This document shows, one piece after another, positions 19,062-28,070 of a DNA stretch of 41,233 nucleotides. The stretch's first letter is position 1. Every line of letters begins with the position of its first letter. Source of the stretch: Leptospiraceae bacterium (lineage in GTDB: Bacteria > Spirochaetota > Leptospiria > Leptospirales > Leptospiraceae); NCBI GenBank assembly GCA_022402465.1, contig JAKRSH010000012.1:1-41233 (forward strand). The letters are read 5' to 3'. The translations under genes were made by a program, and so were the position numbers. The notes beneath the pieces are model-generated. The model ran no database searches. It worked only from the letters and a program-made list of their open reading frames with translations, and had not been told where the DNA came from.

Positions 19062-19817
19062 ATGCCATCCATTCTCGAGATCAAAGGTCTACATGCAGAA
19101 ATAGAAGGGAAGTCTATACTCCAAGGGGTCGATCTTACCATCAATCCAGGAGAAGTCCATGCCATCATGGGGCCGAATGGCTCAGGAAAATCAACTCTAT
19201 CCAATATCTTGCTTGGACATCCTGCCTATAAGGTCACCAAGGGAGATATTCTTTTCCAAGGGAATTCTATCCTAAACAAAACAACAGATGAGAGAGCAAG
19301 GCTAGGAATCTTTCTAAGCTTTCAATACCCAACTTCCTTACCAGGAATTACAATTCCTAGTTTCTTTCGAACAGTTCTGAAGAATATTCGCGGGAAAGAA
19401 ATTCCTATGAGGGAATTTAAACAAGAGTTAAAGCAAGGAATGCAAGATTTGGAAATGCCGGATACATTTCTACAAAGGTATGTCAATCATGGATTCTCTG
19501 GTGGGGAGAAGAAGCGCAATGAGATTCTGCAGATGTCTATGATGAAGCCTTTGCTTTCTATCTTAGATGAAACAGATTCGGGCTTGGATATAGATGCACT
19601 TAGAATAGTATCTGAGGGTATAACAAGGTGTAGAACCAAAGAAAATTCCATTCTACTTATTACCCACTACCAAAGAATGTTGAATTATGTAGTTCCAGAT
19701 TTCGTTCATATTTTTGCACAAGGGAAAATTCTGGAAACTGGAAATAAGGATCTAGCCTTGAAATTAGAAGAACATGGTTATGATTGGATATTGGAGAAGG
19801 CGGGAATCAAAAGCTAG
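19062..19817 (+). CDS. sufC: Fe-S cluster assembly ATPase SufC
   Basis: A soluble ABC-type ATPase of the SufBCD scaffold, 251 residues. Walker [10 protein letters not shown] is near residue 34, the SufC-specific signature [11 protein letters not shown] near 146, and the Walker B variant [13 protein letters not shown] confirms SufC over transport ATPases. TTGAGG lies 7 bases before the ATG. Its end runs directly into sufD. It is first in a plus-strand run of Fe-S and then glutathione genes reaching 27184. No sufB is adjacent: the gene upstream is the EAL protein. Confidence 0.95.
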   Translation: MPSILEIKGLHAEIEGKSILQGVDLTINPGEVHAIMGPNGSGKSTLSNILLGHPAYKVTKGDILFQGNSILNKTTDERARLGIFLSFQYPTSLPGITIPSFFRTVLKNIRGKEIPMREFKQELKQGMQDLEMPDTFLQRYVNHGFSGGEKKRNEILQMSMMKPLLSILDETDSGLDIDALRIVSEGITRCRTKENSILLITHYQRMLNYVVPDFVHIFAQGKILETGNKDLALKLEEHGYDWILEKAGIKS

Positions 19818-19828
19818 TGAAACTGGAA

Positions 19829-20980
19829 ATGATCAAAGATTTTCAAGAGCAATTGTATAAAGTTTCTCTGCCTCAATCAAGTACTAGTGAATCTTGGCGT
19901 AAATTTAACTTTAAAAATTTCAATCCAAGTGATTTTCAGAAATTCCAGTACCCTGAATTTAAGACAATTCAAACAAATGAATACAGCATTAAAACCTTAG
20001 CTGACTTAGAGGGCAAAGATTTAGATTTTATCACTCAAATTTTAAACAAAGACCTCATTAAGAATGATTACTTTTCTTTAACAAATATAGTTGAATCTCA
20101 GTCAGCTATATTTGTTGACATTAAGCCAAATGTAGTCCTTTCAGAAGTTATACGAATTGTTCGCTCTGCTAGAATGGAAGCCAAGGGAAATTCCTATTCC
20201 TTCTTCCCTTTAACTATCCTTAGAATTGGGAACAATTCCCAAGCTAAGGTTACAGAAATTGAGGACAATTTGTCCAATTCTGATTCCGAAGAGTTTAGCT
20301 GGATTAACTCCTTCACTTATATTTACTTAGCTGAGAATTCCCAATTAGAATTTCTAAGCAAAAAAAGTATCTCTAGTTCTAGTTTTCACTTTCGCAACTT
20401 AATAACTGAGTCTATGTCCAATTCCCATTTAAAGAACAATCAATACTACACAGGTGGATTTAGAGGAAAAATCCGAAATACTCATCTGCTGAATGGTAAA
20501 GGAGCAGAGTTTAGTGGTCTGGCTATTTCTGTTTCTTCAGGAAGAGAGTTTGTTGATTCAGAAACTGAAGTTATACACAATAGTGATCATACAGCAAGTT
20601 CTATACTTCAAAAGACAATTGTGAAGGACAAGGCCCATCATATTTTTACAGGTAATCTTCATATTCCTAGCGGTTTGAAGAAGGTAAGAGCCAGCCAAGT
20701 GAATCATAATATATCACTAACGAAATCAGCTAGAGCAGAATCCATTCCTAAATTGGAAATTTTTTCGGAAGATGTACAAACCTCACATGGTTCCACTATG
20801 GGTGAGATAGATCCAGAACAACTCTTCTATTTACAAGCTAGAGGACTAGATGAAATTTCCGCGAAACAACTTCTTATCGAAGGCTTTCTATCAGAAATCA
20901 TTGATCAATTTTCCGATAGTTTAGAAGCTGAGAAAATTCTTTCTGAAATGAAGGTTAAGATATGGCCTACCAAAAACTAA
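19829..20980 (+). CDS. sufD: Fe-S cluster assembly protein SufD
   Basis: About 383 residues. The C-terminal half has the SufB/SufD beta-helix signature: VDSETEVIHNSDHTASSILQKT, GLKKVRASQVNHNISLTKSARAESIPKLEIF, and TSHGSTMGEIDPEQLFYLQARG followed by AKQLLIEGFLSEI. Length and the weak N-terminal half fit SufD better than SufB (~470 residues with Cys residues). SufD forms the SufBC2D scaffold and helps iron entry. The start is unclear: ATG at 19829 is used here, and GTG at 19817, overlapping the sufC stop (TAGTG), is possible. It overlaps the Rieske gene by 19 bases. Confidence 0.88.
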   Translation: MIKDFQEQLYKVSLPQSSTSESWRKFNFKNFNPSDFQKFQYPEFKTIQTNEYSIKTLADLEGKDLDFITQILNKDLIKNDYFSLTNIVESQSAIFVDIKPNVVLSEVIRIVRSARMEAKGNSYSFFPLTILRIGNNSQAKVTEIEDNLSNSDSEEFSWINSFTYIYLAENSQLEFLSKKSISSSSFHFRNLITESMSNSHLKNNQYYTGGFRGKIRNTHLLNGKGAEFSGLAISVSSGREFVDSETEVIHNSDHTASSILQKTIVKDKAHHIFTGNLHIPSGLKKVRASQVNHNISLTKSARAESIPKLEIFSEDVQTSHGSTMGEIDPEQLFYLQARGLDEISAKQLLIEGFLSEIIDQFSDSLEAEKILSEMKVKIWPTKN

Positions 20981-21276
20981 GTCCTATAGATCAAATCTCG
21001 GAAGGGAAAATCTATAGCTTCTCAACAAGATACCTTGAAATAGCAATCGTAAGAAAATCAGACGAGTTTTTCGCATTCGAGGATGTATGTTCGCATGACG
21101 GTGGTTCCATCTCGGATGGGGAAATTGAAGAGAATCGTGTTATTTGCCCTAGGCATTTCGCTGCCTTTGATATGAAGACAGGAGAAGTTCTTTGTATGCC
21201 TGCTACGGAGGGACTTAAAATTTTTCCAACTAGAGTTCACGAAGGTTTCTTAGAAGTGCTATTGGAGGATGAATGA
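20962..21276 (+). CDS. Rieske-type [2Fe-2S] ferredoxin in the suf run
   Basis: A 104-residue small Rieske protein with both cluster motifs: CSHDGG near residue 43 and CPRHFAAFD near 62 (two Cys and two His). It resembles the ferredoxin subunits of dioxygenases and NirD-like proteins, but no oxygenase is nearby. Rieske genes of this kind are often inserted in suf operons, where an electron-supply role is assumed but not proven. It overlaps sufD (19 bases) and sufS (ATGATG at 21273 over the stop), so it is translationally coupled to both. Confidence 0.88.
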   Translation: MAYQKLSPIDQISEGKIYSFSTRYLEIAIVRKSDEFFAFEDVCSHDGGSISDGEIEENRVICPRHFAAFDMKTGEVLCMPATEGLKIFPTRVHEGFLEVLLEDE

Positions 21277-22514
21277 TGTTTGATGCAAATGACATTAAGG
21301 CTGATTTTCCCATTCTTCAGTCAACCATGAATGGTAAGCCCCTTGTATACCTAGACTCAGCTGCAAGTTCACAAAAGCCTAAGCAAGTAATTGAAACATT
21401 AAAACAATATTATGAATATGAAAATGCTAATATTCACAGAGGTATTTATTATCTTTCTCAGAAAGCTACTGAAAAATTTGAAAAGACCAGAATCAAAATA
21501 TCCAATTTCTACAATGCCCAATGTGCCAAAGCTATCATCTTTACCAGAGGAACTACAGAATCTATCAATCTTGTTGCTCAAAGTTGGGGTCGAAAGAACA
21601 TACAAGAGGGCGATGAAATTGTTTTGTCTATTGCCGAACACCATTCAAACTTAGTTCCCTGGCAGATGCTTGCTAAGGAAAAATCAGCAAAATTAAAATT
21701 CATAACTTTAGATGATAATTTCCAATATGAGCTTAGCAACTTAAATGAATTGATTACGGAACGAACTAAAATTGTTTCCGTTTCTCAAATGTCCAATGTA
21801 ACAGGAAGTATCTACGAGGTTGACTCAATAATCAAGCGAGCCCATGAAGTAGGCGCCAAGGTGATGTTAGATGGAGCACAGGGTGCTTGTCATCTGCCTA
21901 TTCATCTCAAGAAATTGGATGTGGATTTTTATGCCTTCAGTGGGCACAAGATGCTTGGTCCGACGGGAATAGGAATTCTATATGGCAAGGAAGAAATTCT
22001 TGAATCCATGCCTCCTTGGATGGGCGGTGGAGACATGATAGAGACCGTAGGATTAGAGTCTTCAACCTATGCCTCACTTCCTGCCAAACTTGAGGCAGGA
22101 ACTCCTAATATTGCTGGGGTAATAGGACTTTCTTCTGCTTTAGATTATTTAACTGAGCTCGGTCTTGCCAATATCCACAATCATGAAATGAATCTTATGG
22201 ATTATACCCTAGAGAAAATTGCCGAAGTCCCTGGAATCACAACCTACCTTTCTTCCAATAGGGAACAAAGATCCGGGGTATTGTCCTTTAATATGGAAGG
22301 GATACACCCCAGTGATGTTGGGACTGTCTTAGATGAAGAAGGAATTGCGATTCGAGTGGGGCATCATTGTTGCCAGCCTTTCATGAAAAATTATGGTATT
22401 CCAGGAACCTGTAGAGCTAGCTTTTATCTTTATACTACTTATGAAGATATTGATATTTTTGTGGAATCCTTGAAGAAAGTTCATAAACTTTTCTCAAAGT
22501 TTGCAAAAGTTTAA
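21273..22514 (+). CDS. sufS: Cysteine desulfurase SufS
   Basis: A group II PLP-dependent cysteine desulfurase, 413 residues, that takes sulfur from cysteine for Fe-S cluster building. [10 protein letters not shown] near the N-terminus, [39 protein letters not shown], and the PLP Lys in [13 protein letters not shown] near residue 228 are all present. The active Cys is in [11 protein letters not shown]; most SufS proteins have HHCAQP, so here a second Cys follows directly. SufS normally needs SufE or SufU, neither of which is in the window. Two ATGs (21273, 21276) are possible starts. Confidence 0.95.
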   Translation: MMFDANDIKADFPILQSTMNGKPLVYLDSAASSQKPKQVIETLKQYYEYENANIHRGIYYLSQKATEKFEKTRIKISNFYNAQCAKAIIFTRGTTESINLVAQSWGRKNIQEGDEIVLSIAEHHSNLVPWQMLAKEKSAKLKFITLDDNFQYELSNLNELITERTKIVSVSQMSNVTGSIYEVDSIIKRAHEVGAKVMLDGAQGACHLPIHLKKLDVDFYAFSGHKMLGPTGIGILYGKEEILESMPPWMGGGDMIETVGLESSTYASLPAKLEAGTPNIAGVIGLSSALDYLTELGLANIHNHEMNLMDYTLEKIAEVPGITTYLSSNREQRSGVLSFNMEGIHPSDVGTVLDEEGIAIRVGHHCCQPFMKNYGIPGTCRASFYLYTTYEDIDIFVESLKKVHKLFSKFAKV

Positions 22515-22574
22515 ACCAAGTAGATTTGATTTTTTTCCTGGAAAAATAAGGCATGGAGCTAGACTAATAGATAG

Positions 22575-22892
22575 ATGATCCATTTAGAAACAGATTTAGA
22601 AAAAGCCATTTATACCCAAATTGAGAATGTCCAAGACCCAGAGATAGGATTGCCTATTACAGAGCTTGGTTTGATTTATGAAGTCAAAGCACTAGAATCT
22701 AAGGCACACATCAAAATGACTTACACAAGTATGGCTTGTCCTGCTGGGGCACAAATGAAATCTGAAGTGGAAGAGGCTTGTCTCAGAGTGGAAGGTATTG
22801 ATGATGTCGAAGTAGAAATCGTATGGTCTCCTAAATGGAATCCCAAAGATATGGCTTCGGAATTTGCCAAAGATACCCTAGGTATCTTCTAA
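22575..22892 (+). CDS. sufT: SufT-like MIP18/DUF59 Fe-S maturation protein
   Basis: A 105-residue DUF59 protein. [17 protein letters not shown] near the start and [22 protein letters not shown] (with the conserved Cys) are the family core, followed by [16 protein letters not shown]. SufT-type proteins help mature Fe-S enzymes when demand is high. It comes 60 bases after sufS and 9 bases before the gamma-glutamyltransferase gene, so it links the Fe-S and glutathione parts of the run. A PaaD-type role is unlikely because no ring-oxidation genes are present. Confidence 0.88.
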   Translation: MIHLETDLEKAIYTQIENVQDPEIGLPITELGLIYEVKALESKAHIKMTYTSMACPAGAQMKSEVEEACLRVEGIDDVEVEIVWSPKWNPKDMASEFAKDTLGIF

Positions 22893-22901
22893 ATATCTTT
22901 T

Positions 22902-24620
22902 ATGTCTTTACTAAAACTTTCAAGCAAGCAAAGGAAACTTTTTACTTTGCTTCACATAATTCTAGTTATATTTTCGTTTTTATTTTTTACAGTCTGTAAA
23001 GCTAAAGAATCCTCATCCTATGCAAGAGGCAATACGTTTGCGATAGCTACTGACCATGAACTAGCTTCAGAAGCTGGTAAAAAAGTATTTCAAAAAGGCG
23101 GAAATGTTTTTGATGCCTATGTTGCTGCATCCTTTGCTATCTCTGTACTACGTCCCCAATCCACGGGTCTTGCGGGAGGTGGCTTTGCCTTAGTGAAATC
23201 AGCAAAGTCGGGAAGCATAGAGGCTTATGATTTTCGAGAGAGGGCACCCCAACTTGCATCAGAAAAGATGTATCTTGATAGCAAAGGTGAAATCATTGAG
23301 AATCAATCATTGTTTGGCTATAAGGCGGTAGGTGTTCCCGGAAATGTCAAAGGTCTACTAACCATACATAAAAGATATGGTTACCTTTCTTTGGAACAAG
23401 TTCTAGAACCAGCTTTAAGACTTGCTAATGAAGGATTTAGTGTTTATGAAGATTTACATCTAGCAATCGATAAATCCAAAACTGAAATGAATGAAGCAGC
23501 CCAAAGTATCTTTCTTAGAAATGGAAATGCACTTAAGACGGGCTCTGTTCTTGTCCAAAAAGATTTAGGGAATACTATTCAAAAAATCATTCTAAATGGT
23601 GAGAAAGAATTTTATGAATTGGAAACGGCTAATTCTATTGCTAGATCAATGCAATTGAATAAGGGTTTCATCTCTCTTAAGGACTTAAAGGACTATAAGG
23701 TTATTGAACGCAAGCCTCTAAAAATAAATTATAAACAATATGAAATAATTTCTTTCCCTCCACCTTCCTCCGGGGTATTTTTATTCGAAATATTAAAATT
23801 TCTGGAGCACCAAAATATTCAATCTTTGTATACTGATGACCCAATTGCCTATTATAGACTGTTAATCGAAGCAATGAAGCAGGGATATGAAGATAGGTCT
23901 ATTCATGGTGGAGATCCTGATTTTTCTTTTGTTCCTGTGGAAGCCTTATTATCCAGGGATTACCTAGCTGATAGAACTATAGAGGTACTGCGCAAGTCTC
24001 GCTCTGATGTAAAATCTTCTGGGGAAATTCCCAAAACATTAGAATCGTATAATACAACTCATATTTCTGTGATGGATTCCATGGGGAATGCAGTTAGTTC
24101 AACTCATTCAGTGAATTATATTTTCGGATCAAGAATTGTAATCCCTGGAACTGGACTGATCATGAATGATACCATGGATGATTTTGCAACTTCAGTTGGA
24201 TCAAGTAACGCCTATGGCTTGGTTGGTGGAAGTAAAAATCTCATCGAGGCAAATAAGACACCTCTTTCTAGCATGTCTCCTACATTCATCCAAGAGAACG
24301 GGCAGATGCTCATTGCTATTGGAGCACCAGGTGGTTCATTTATTCCCACTGCCATTTTGCAGACAATTTTAAACCGTTTAGAGTTTGCCATGAGTCCGTA
24401 TGATGCTGTAGCAAGTCCAAGAGTTCACCACCAAAACCAACCGAACTTAGTTTTTGCCGAACAAAATTTATCAAATAAACTTAGGACTTTGGAAGAATTT
24501 GGTTACAAATTCAAGTTCACTGAGAATCGAGCCAAGGTTTTTATGGTAGAGAGAGAGAAGAATGGACATTTGCATGCTGTTTCTGATCCAAGAGGACAAG
24601 GTACTCCTTCAGCTTATTAA
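22902..24620 (+). CDS. ggt: Gamma-glutamyltransferase, probably exported and lipid-anchored
   Basis: Hydrolyses or transfers the gamma-glutamyl group of glutathione. The 572-residue precursor starts with a basic region and a hydrophobic stretch ending in FFTVC, a relaxed spirochaete-type lipobox (Cys32). Core features are TGLAGGGFALVKS, YDFRERAP, the autocleavage nucleophile Thr385 in NTTHISVMD (small subunit begins here), IPGTGLIMNDTMDDF, PLSSMSPTF and GAPGGSFIPTAILQ. It should be periplasmic or surface-exposed and could salvage glutathione amino acids. It precedes the ligase genes by 3 bases, so breakdown and synthesis are encoded together. Confidence 0.93.
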   Translation: MSLLKLSSKQRKLFTLLHIILVIFSFLFFTVCKAKESSSYARGNTFAIATDHELASEAGKKVFQKGGNVFDAYVAASFAISVLRPQSTGLAGGGFALVKSAKSGSIEAYDFRERAPQLASEKMYLDSKGEIIENQSLFGYKAVGVPGNVKGLLTIHKRYGYLSLEQVLEPALRLANEGFSVYEDLHLAIDKSKTEMNEAAQSIFLRNGNALKTGSVLVQKDLGNTIQKIILNGEKEFYELETANSIARSMQLNKGFISLKDLKDYKVIERKPLKINYKQYEIISFPPPSSGVFLFEILKFLEHQNIQSLYTDDPIAYYRLLIEAMKQGYEDRSIHGGDPDFSFVPVEALLSRDYLADRTIEVLRKSRSDVKSSGEIPKTLESYNTTHISVMDSMGNAVSSTHSVNYIFGSRIVIPGTGLIMNDTMDDFATSVGSSNAYGLVGGSKNLIEANKTPLSSMSPTFIQENGQMLIAIGAPGGSFIPTAILQTILNRLEFAMSPYDAVASPRVHHQNQPNLVFAEQNLSNKLRTLEEFGYKFKFTENRAKVFMVEREKNGHLHAVSDPRGQGTPSAY

Positions 24621-24623
24621 TCT

Positions 24624-26183
24624 ATGTTAGAACTTTTTTTAAAAAACAAAAAAAACGGTAAATTACTTTCTAGAACAATCCTAGGATTAGAAAGGGAAAC
24701 AATACGCACAACCAATCTTGGAAATATTGCACTTACCAGCCACCCAACTAAACTAGGTTCTGCTTACACCCATCCTATCATTAAAACTGACTTTTCTGAA
24801 TCGCAAGTTGAATATGCAACCAAGCCTTCTATTCAAACAAGAATAGTTCTCAAGAATCTCTCTGACTTACACGCATATACACAAGAAGCAATCCAAGCCG
24901 AAATGCTTTGGCCTTTTAGTATGCCTCCCATACTGCCAGAAGACGATGAAAAAATTCCACTCGCTCTCTATGGTAAAACTCCAGACGCTGAAAAGAAAAC
25001 TATCTATAGGCGTGGACTAGGGCTTAGATATGGTAGGAAGATGCAGACCATTTCAGGTGTACATGTTAATGTGAGTTTCTCTAAACCACTTATGGAATGG
25101 GTAGCCAAGCATAGATATAATTCAAAGCTAACTCAGGATATACAGTCCGAAATTTATTTAGATACAATTCGTAACTTTAACAGATATTCTTTCTTAATAC
25201 TCTACTTTTTTGGTGCATCTCCTGCCATGGATAAAACTTTCACTAAGAAGATTCCTAATCTGGAACAATTTAATGAAAACACATACTACGGCAAGCATGC
25301 TACAACCTTACGATTGAGTGAGCTTGGTTATACTTCTCAGGTTCAGAATTCTTTATTTATTTCGACCAATTCTATGAAGGAATATATAGCAGATCTTTGT
25401 TCAGCTATTAATACAAAATTTGCTCCTTATTCTAAATACAACAAAGAAGGGAATAGTAAAAAACTCCAATTGAATGATCATTACCTTCAAATTGAAAATG
25501 AATACTATGCACTGGTACGACCCAAACAAATTCCCAAGGGTGATGAAAGACCTATAGATTCTTTAAATCGAAGAGGAATTCGTTATCTAGAAGTTCGATG
25601 TATTGACGTTGACCCCTTTAGTCCTATAGGAGTATCTGAAGAAGCGATATTATTTACACAGATTTATCTTATGCATTGTCTTCTTATTGAATCCCCTAAA
25701 ACTTCACAGAAAGAAAAACAAGACTGGGATAATAATCAATACGAAGTTTGTTGGCAAGGTCGCAAGCTATCAACCAATTATACAATTCTAGGTGAAAAGA
25801 AAACAATAGTCGAAGCGGGGAACTATTTGTTAAAGCAAATGCAGGGGATTGCAGAATTTTGGGATCAGAATTCCAAAACGAATAAGTTCACTGAAGTGAT
25901 TAAAAACCAAATGTTTAAACTTGAGCATCCGGAAGAAACACCAAGTGGTGCAATTTTAAAAATTTTTGAAAGAGATGGTATTGGTTTTCTGGATTTGGGA
26001 ATTAAACTTGCTTCAAAATATAAAAAATATTTTATGCAAAGGGGTCTTGAGGATAAGGTTCGAATGAAACTTGATACTATGAGGGATCAATCTCTTATAG
26101 AGCTTAAGTCCATTGAAGATAATACAGTTGTTAAAAAATTTACCAAATTAGAAAAGGCAGAAGTCTGTGTGGGAGATGAATAA
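24624..26183 (+). CDS. gshA: Glutamate-cysteine ligase (GshA, proteobacterial/GshF N-domain type)
   Basis: Joins glutamate and cysteine, the first step of glutathione synthesis. The 519-residue length and motifs LGLERETIRTTNLGNIALTSHP, GSAYTHPIIKTDFSESQVEYAT, MPPILP, YRRGLGLRYGRKMQTISGVHVNVSF, and RGIRYLEVRCIDVDPFSPIG match the gamma-proteobacterial GshA class, also the N-terminal half of bifunctional GshF. It ends 2 bases before an ATP-grasp gene matching the GshF C-terminal half, so the pair looks like a split GshF. It follows ggt by 3 bases. Confidence 0.92.
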   Translation: MLELFLKNKKNGKLLSRTILGLERETIRTTNLGNIALTSHPTKLGSAYTHPIIKTDFSESQVEYATKPSIQTRIVLKNLSDLHAYTQEAIQAEMLWPFSMPPILPEDDEKIPLALYGKTPDAEKKTIYRRGLGLRYGRKMQTISGVHVNVSFSKPLMEWVAKHRYNSKLTQDIQSEIYLDTIRNFNRYSFLILYFFGASPAMDKTFTKKIPNLEQFNENTYYGKHATTLRLSELGYTSQVQNSLFISTNSMKEYIADLCSAINTKFAPYSKYNKEGNSKKLQLNDHYLQIENEYYALVRPKQIPKGDERPIDSLNRRGIRYLEVRCIDVDPFSPIGVSEEAILFTQIYLMHCLLIESPKTSQKEKQDWDNNQYEVCWQGRKLSTNYTILGEKKTIVEAGNYLLKQMQGIAEFWDQNSKTNKFTEVIKNQMFKLEHPEETPSGAILKIFERDGIGFLDLGIKLASKYKKYFMQRGLEDKVRMKLDTMRDQSLIELKSIEDNTVVKKFTKLEKAEVCVGDE

Positions 26184-26185
26184 TT

Positions 26186-27184
26186 ATGGACTCCTTTGTA
26201 TATCCAGGCTATGAAGATTTAGAGATATCTACTCAAATTATCTTAAATGAGGCGAAAGCTAGGAACTTAGAAATAGAAATTCTTGATAGATCTGAAAACT
26301 TCATTCGTATAAAAAAAGGCAATCATTCTGAATTTATCAAAGAAGCATCTAAAACTCGATTAGATAATTATATGACTTTCTTGGTTATGGAAAATAAAAC
26401 AGTTTCTAAAATTTGCTTACAAGAAGCTGGTCTGAAGGTTCCCATTGGATCTTCTTATGAAACTGTTACTGCTGCGCTTTCAGATTTTAATAAATACAAT
26501 AATATTAAAAAGGTTATGAAACCCTCTACGACTAATTTTGGTTTGGGTATTTCTATACTTGAACCCAAGGAGAGCTATGAGATTTATAAAAATAAAGTAG
26601 AATCTACCTTTCAATTTGCAAAATCTATCTTAATCGAAGAGTTTTTACCTGGACCAGAATATAGATTTCTCGTCTTAGGTGACAAGACTGTTGCTGTCTG
26701 CAATAGAGTTCCAGCTAATGTTCTCTCAGATGGGAAGCATACGATCAGTGACTTAGTAGACACCAAAAACAAAGACCCCCGTCGAGGTCTGGGGCATACC
26801 ACCCCTTTGGAAAAAATTCAAAAGTCTCAAGTAGAAGAAGATGTTCTTGCCCAGCAGGGTTACAATTGGAACTCCATTCCAGATGCTGGAATCATAGTTT
26901 ATTTAAGAAGAAACTCCAATATTTCAACTGGAGGTGATTCTCTAGATTATACAGATAAGGTGCATCCTGATTATTTAAATATAGCTGCTAGGGCAGCAGC
27001 TTCTGTGGGTGCAAAAATATGTGGAGTCGATATAATTTCAGAAAGAATAGAAGAAGCACCTAAGCCAGGGCACTACGGTATCTTAGAAATTAATTTCAAT
27101 CCAGTTCTTTACATTCATGATTTTCCCTACGAAGGAGTAAATCGTAAAGTTGGATCAAAAGTATTGGATCTATTGGGATTTTAA
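26186..27184 (+). CDS. ATP-grasp glutathione synthetase, like the C-terminal half of GshF
   Basis: A 332-residue ATP-grasp enzyme expected to add glycine to gamma-glutamylcysteine. NKTVSKICLQEAGLKVPIG, MKPSTTNFGLGISIL, IEEFLPGPEYRFLVLGDKTV, RRNSNISTGGDSLDYTD and CGVDIISERIEEA are hallmarks of the ATP-grasp domain of GshF and cyanophycin-synthetase-like proteins, not classical GshB. It lacks the ligase half because that is the separate gene 2 bases upstream. Its stop is only 6 bases from the stop of the convergent glutaredoxin gene. Confidence 0.88.
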   Translation: MDSFVYPGYEDLEISTQIILNEAKARNLEIEILDRSENFIRIKKGNHSEFIKEASKTRLDNYMTFLVMENKTVSKICLQEAGLKVPIGSSYETVTAALSDFNKYNNIKKVMKPSTTNFGLGISILEPKESYEIYKNKVESTFQFAKSILIEEFLPGPEYRFLVLGDKTVAVCNRVPANVLSDGKHTISDLVDTKNKDPRRGLGHTTPLEKIQKSQVEEDVLAQQGYNWNSIPDAGIIVYLRRNSNISTGGDSLDYTDKVHPDYLNIAARAAASVGAKICGVDIISERIEEAPKPGHYGILEINFNPVLYIHDFPYEGVNRKVGSKVLDLLGF

Positions 27185-27190
27185 TTATGC

Positions 27191-27433
27191 TTATGCGAAT
27201 TTTTTTTCTATATAATCAATAATATCAGCACTTTCATACATTTGGACTTCATCATCCACTAAGAAAGGAACCTGATTCATACCACCCAGCTTCAAAACTT
27301 CTTCTCTGCCAGGAGTTCCACGGGATGCTTCAATAAGTTTATAATCTTTATTTTCTTTGAGTCCTAAAGATTTTAAGCGATTTATGACTCGTGCACAATA
27401 GGGACAGGAATCAAATTGGAAAAGTTTAATCAT
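27191..27433 (-). CDS. Dithiol glutaredoxin (CPYC)
   Basis: An 80-residue classical glutaredoxin. The active site CPYC lies at residues 10-13 (SCPYCARV), the cis-Pro in NQVPFLVDD, and the glutathione-binding YESADIIDYIE near the C-terminus. It reduces protein disulfides and mixed disulfides using glutathione. AAGGAA stands 7 bases before the ATG. It is the last gene of the minus-strand run and follows the CGFS glutaredoxin by 23 bases. Its convergent neighbour makes glutathione. Confidence 0.95.
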   Translation of the reverse strand: MIKLFQFDSCPYCARVINRLKSLGLKENKDYKLIEASRGTPGREEVLKLGGMNQVPFLVDDEVQMYESADIIDYIEKKFA

Positions 27434-27456
27434 TATCGTTTCCTTGGGTATTTAAA

Positions 27457-27771
27457 CTAAGATTTATTCGTTTGATTTGCCAAATCACCGGACTGGAGCA
27501 TTTGGATTACGATATCGTGTCCACCTACAAATTGACCTTTGATGTAAAGTTGAGGAATAGTCGGCCAGTTTGTATATTCTTTGATACCTTCACGAATGGA
27601 TTGGTCAGAAAGAACATTGAATGTATTGTATTTTGCTTTTACTTGGTTTAAGGCAGAGATCACACCAGCTGAGAAACCACACATTGGTTGTTCTGGAGTT
27701 CCTTTCATAAATAAAAAAACATCACTGCCATTTATCATTTCTTCTATTTGATTCTTTAAATTTGCTTCCAT
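27457..27771 (-). CDS. grxD: Monothiol glutaredoxin (CGFS, Grx4/GrxD type)
   Basis: A 104-residue CGFS glutaredoxin. The motif KGTPEQPMCGFSAGVI holds the single active Cys near residue 31, followed by NWPTIPQLYIKGQFVGGHDIV, the glutathione-binding signature of this class. CGFS glutaredoxins bind a [2Fe-2S] cluster with glutathione and pair with BolA proteins, and a BolA gene ends only 11 bases upstream. AAGGAG stands 7 bases before the ATG. A role in cluster transfer fits the suf genes on the other strand. Confidence 0.96.
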   Translation of the reverse strand: MEANLKNQIEEMINGSDVFLFMKGTPEQPMCGFSAGVISALNQVKAKYNTFNVLSDQSIREGIKEYTNWPTIPQLYIKGQFVGGHDIVIQMLQSGDLANQTNKS

Positions 27772-27782
27772 AATTGTACTCC

Positions 27783-28007
27783 TTATATTGCTAATGTCTC
27801 TAAACCTAGAGCATGTATTTCTTCTTTCAATTCTTCTTTGAGTGTATCATAAACCATACGGTGTTGTTCTAAGATGGATTTCTTCTGAAATCCTGTATAC
27901 TTTACAATCGCCTTGATATGAACACCATCTCTATAGGGATCGAGAATCTCTACTTGAGAACCAGGTAAACCCATTTCAATTTTTTCTTTAATCTGATCCA
28001 GTGTCAT
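27783..28007 (-). CDS. BolA/IbaG-type protein
   Basis: A 74-residue BolA-family protein of the short IbaG (YrbA) type: MTLDQIKEKIEMGLPGSQVEIL, HIKAIVKYTGFQKKSILEQHRMVYDTLKEEL, and IHALGLET. The conserved His in EQHRMVY is the usual cluster ligand in complexes with CGFS glutaredoxins. It sits between a second BolA gene and grxD. Spacing is short (63 and 11 bases), so all are probably cotranscribed. Confidence 0.92.
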   Translation of the reverse strand: MTLDQIKEKIEMGLPGSQVEILDPYRDGVHIKAIVKYTGFQKKSILEQHRMVYDTLKEELKEEIHALGLETLAI

Positions 28008-28070
28008 AAATCAATACCTATCTAACTTCAATACTTTGGGAGCATTTCTTTGAGTCAATAAAATTTAGAA

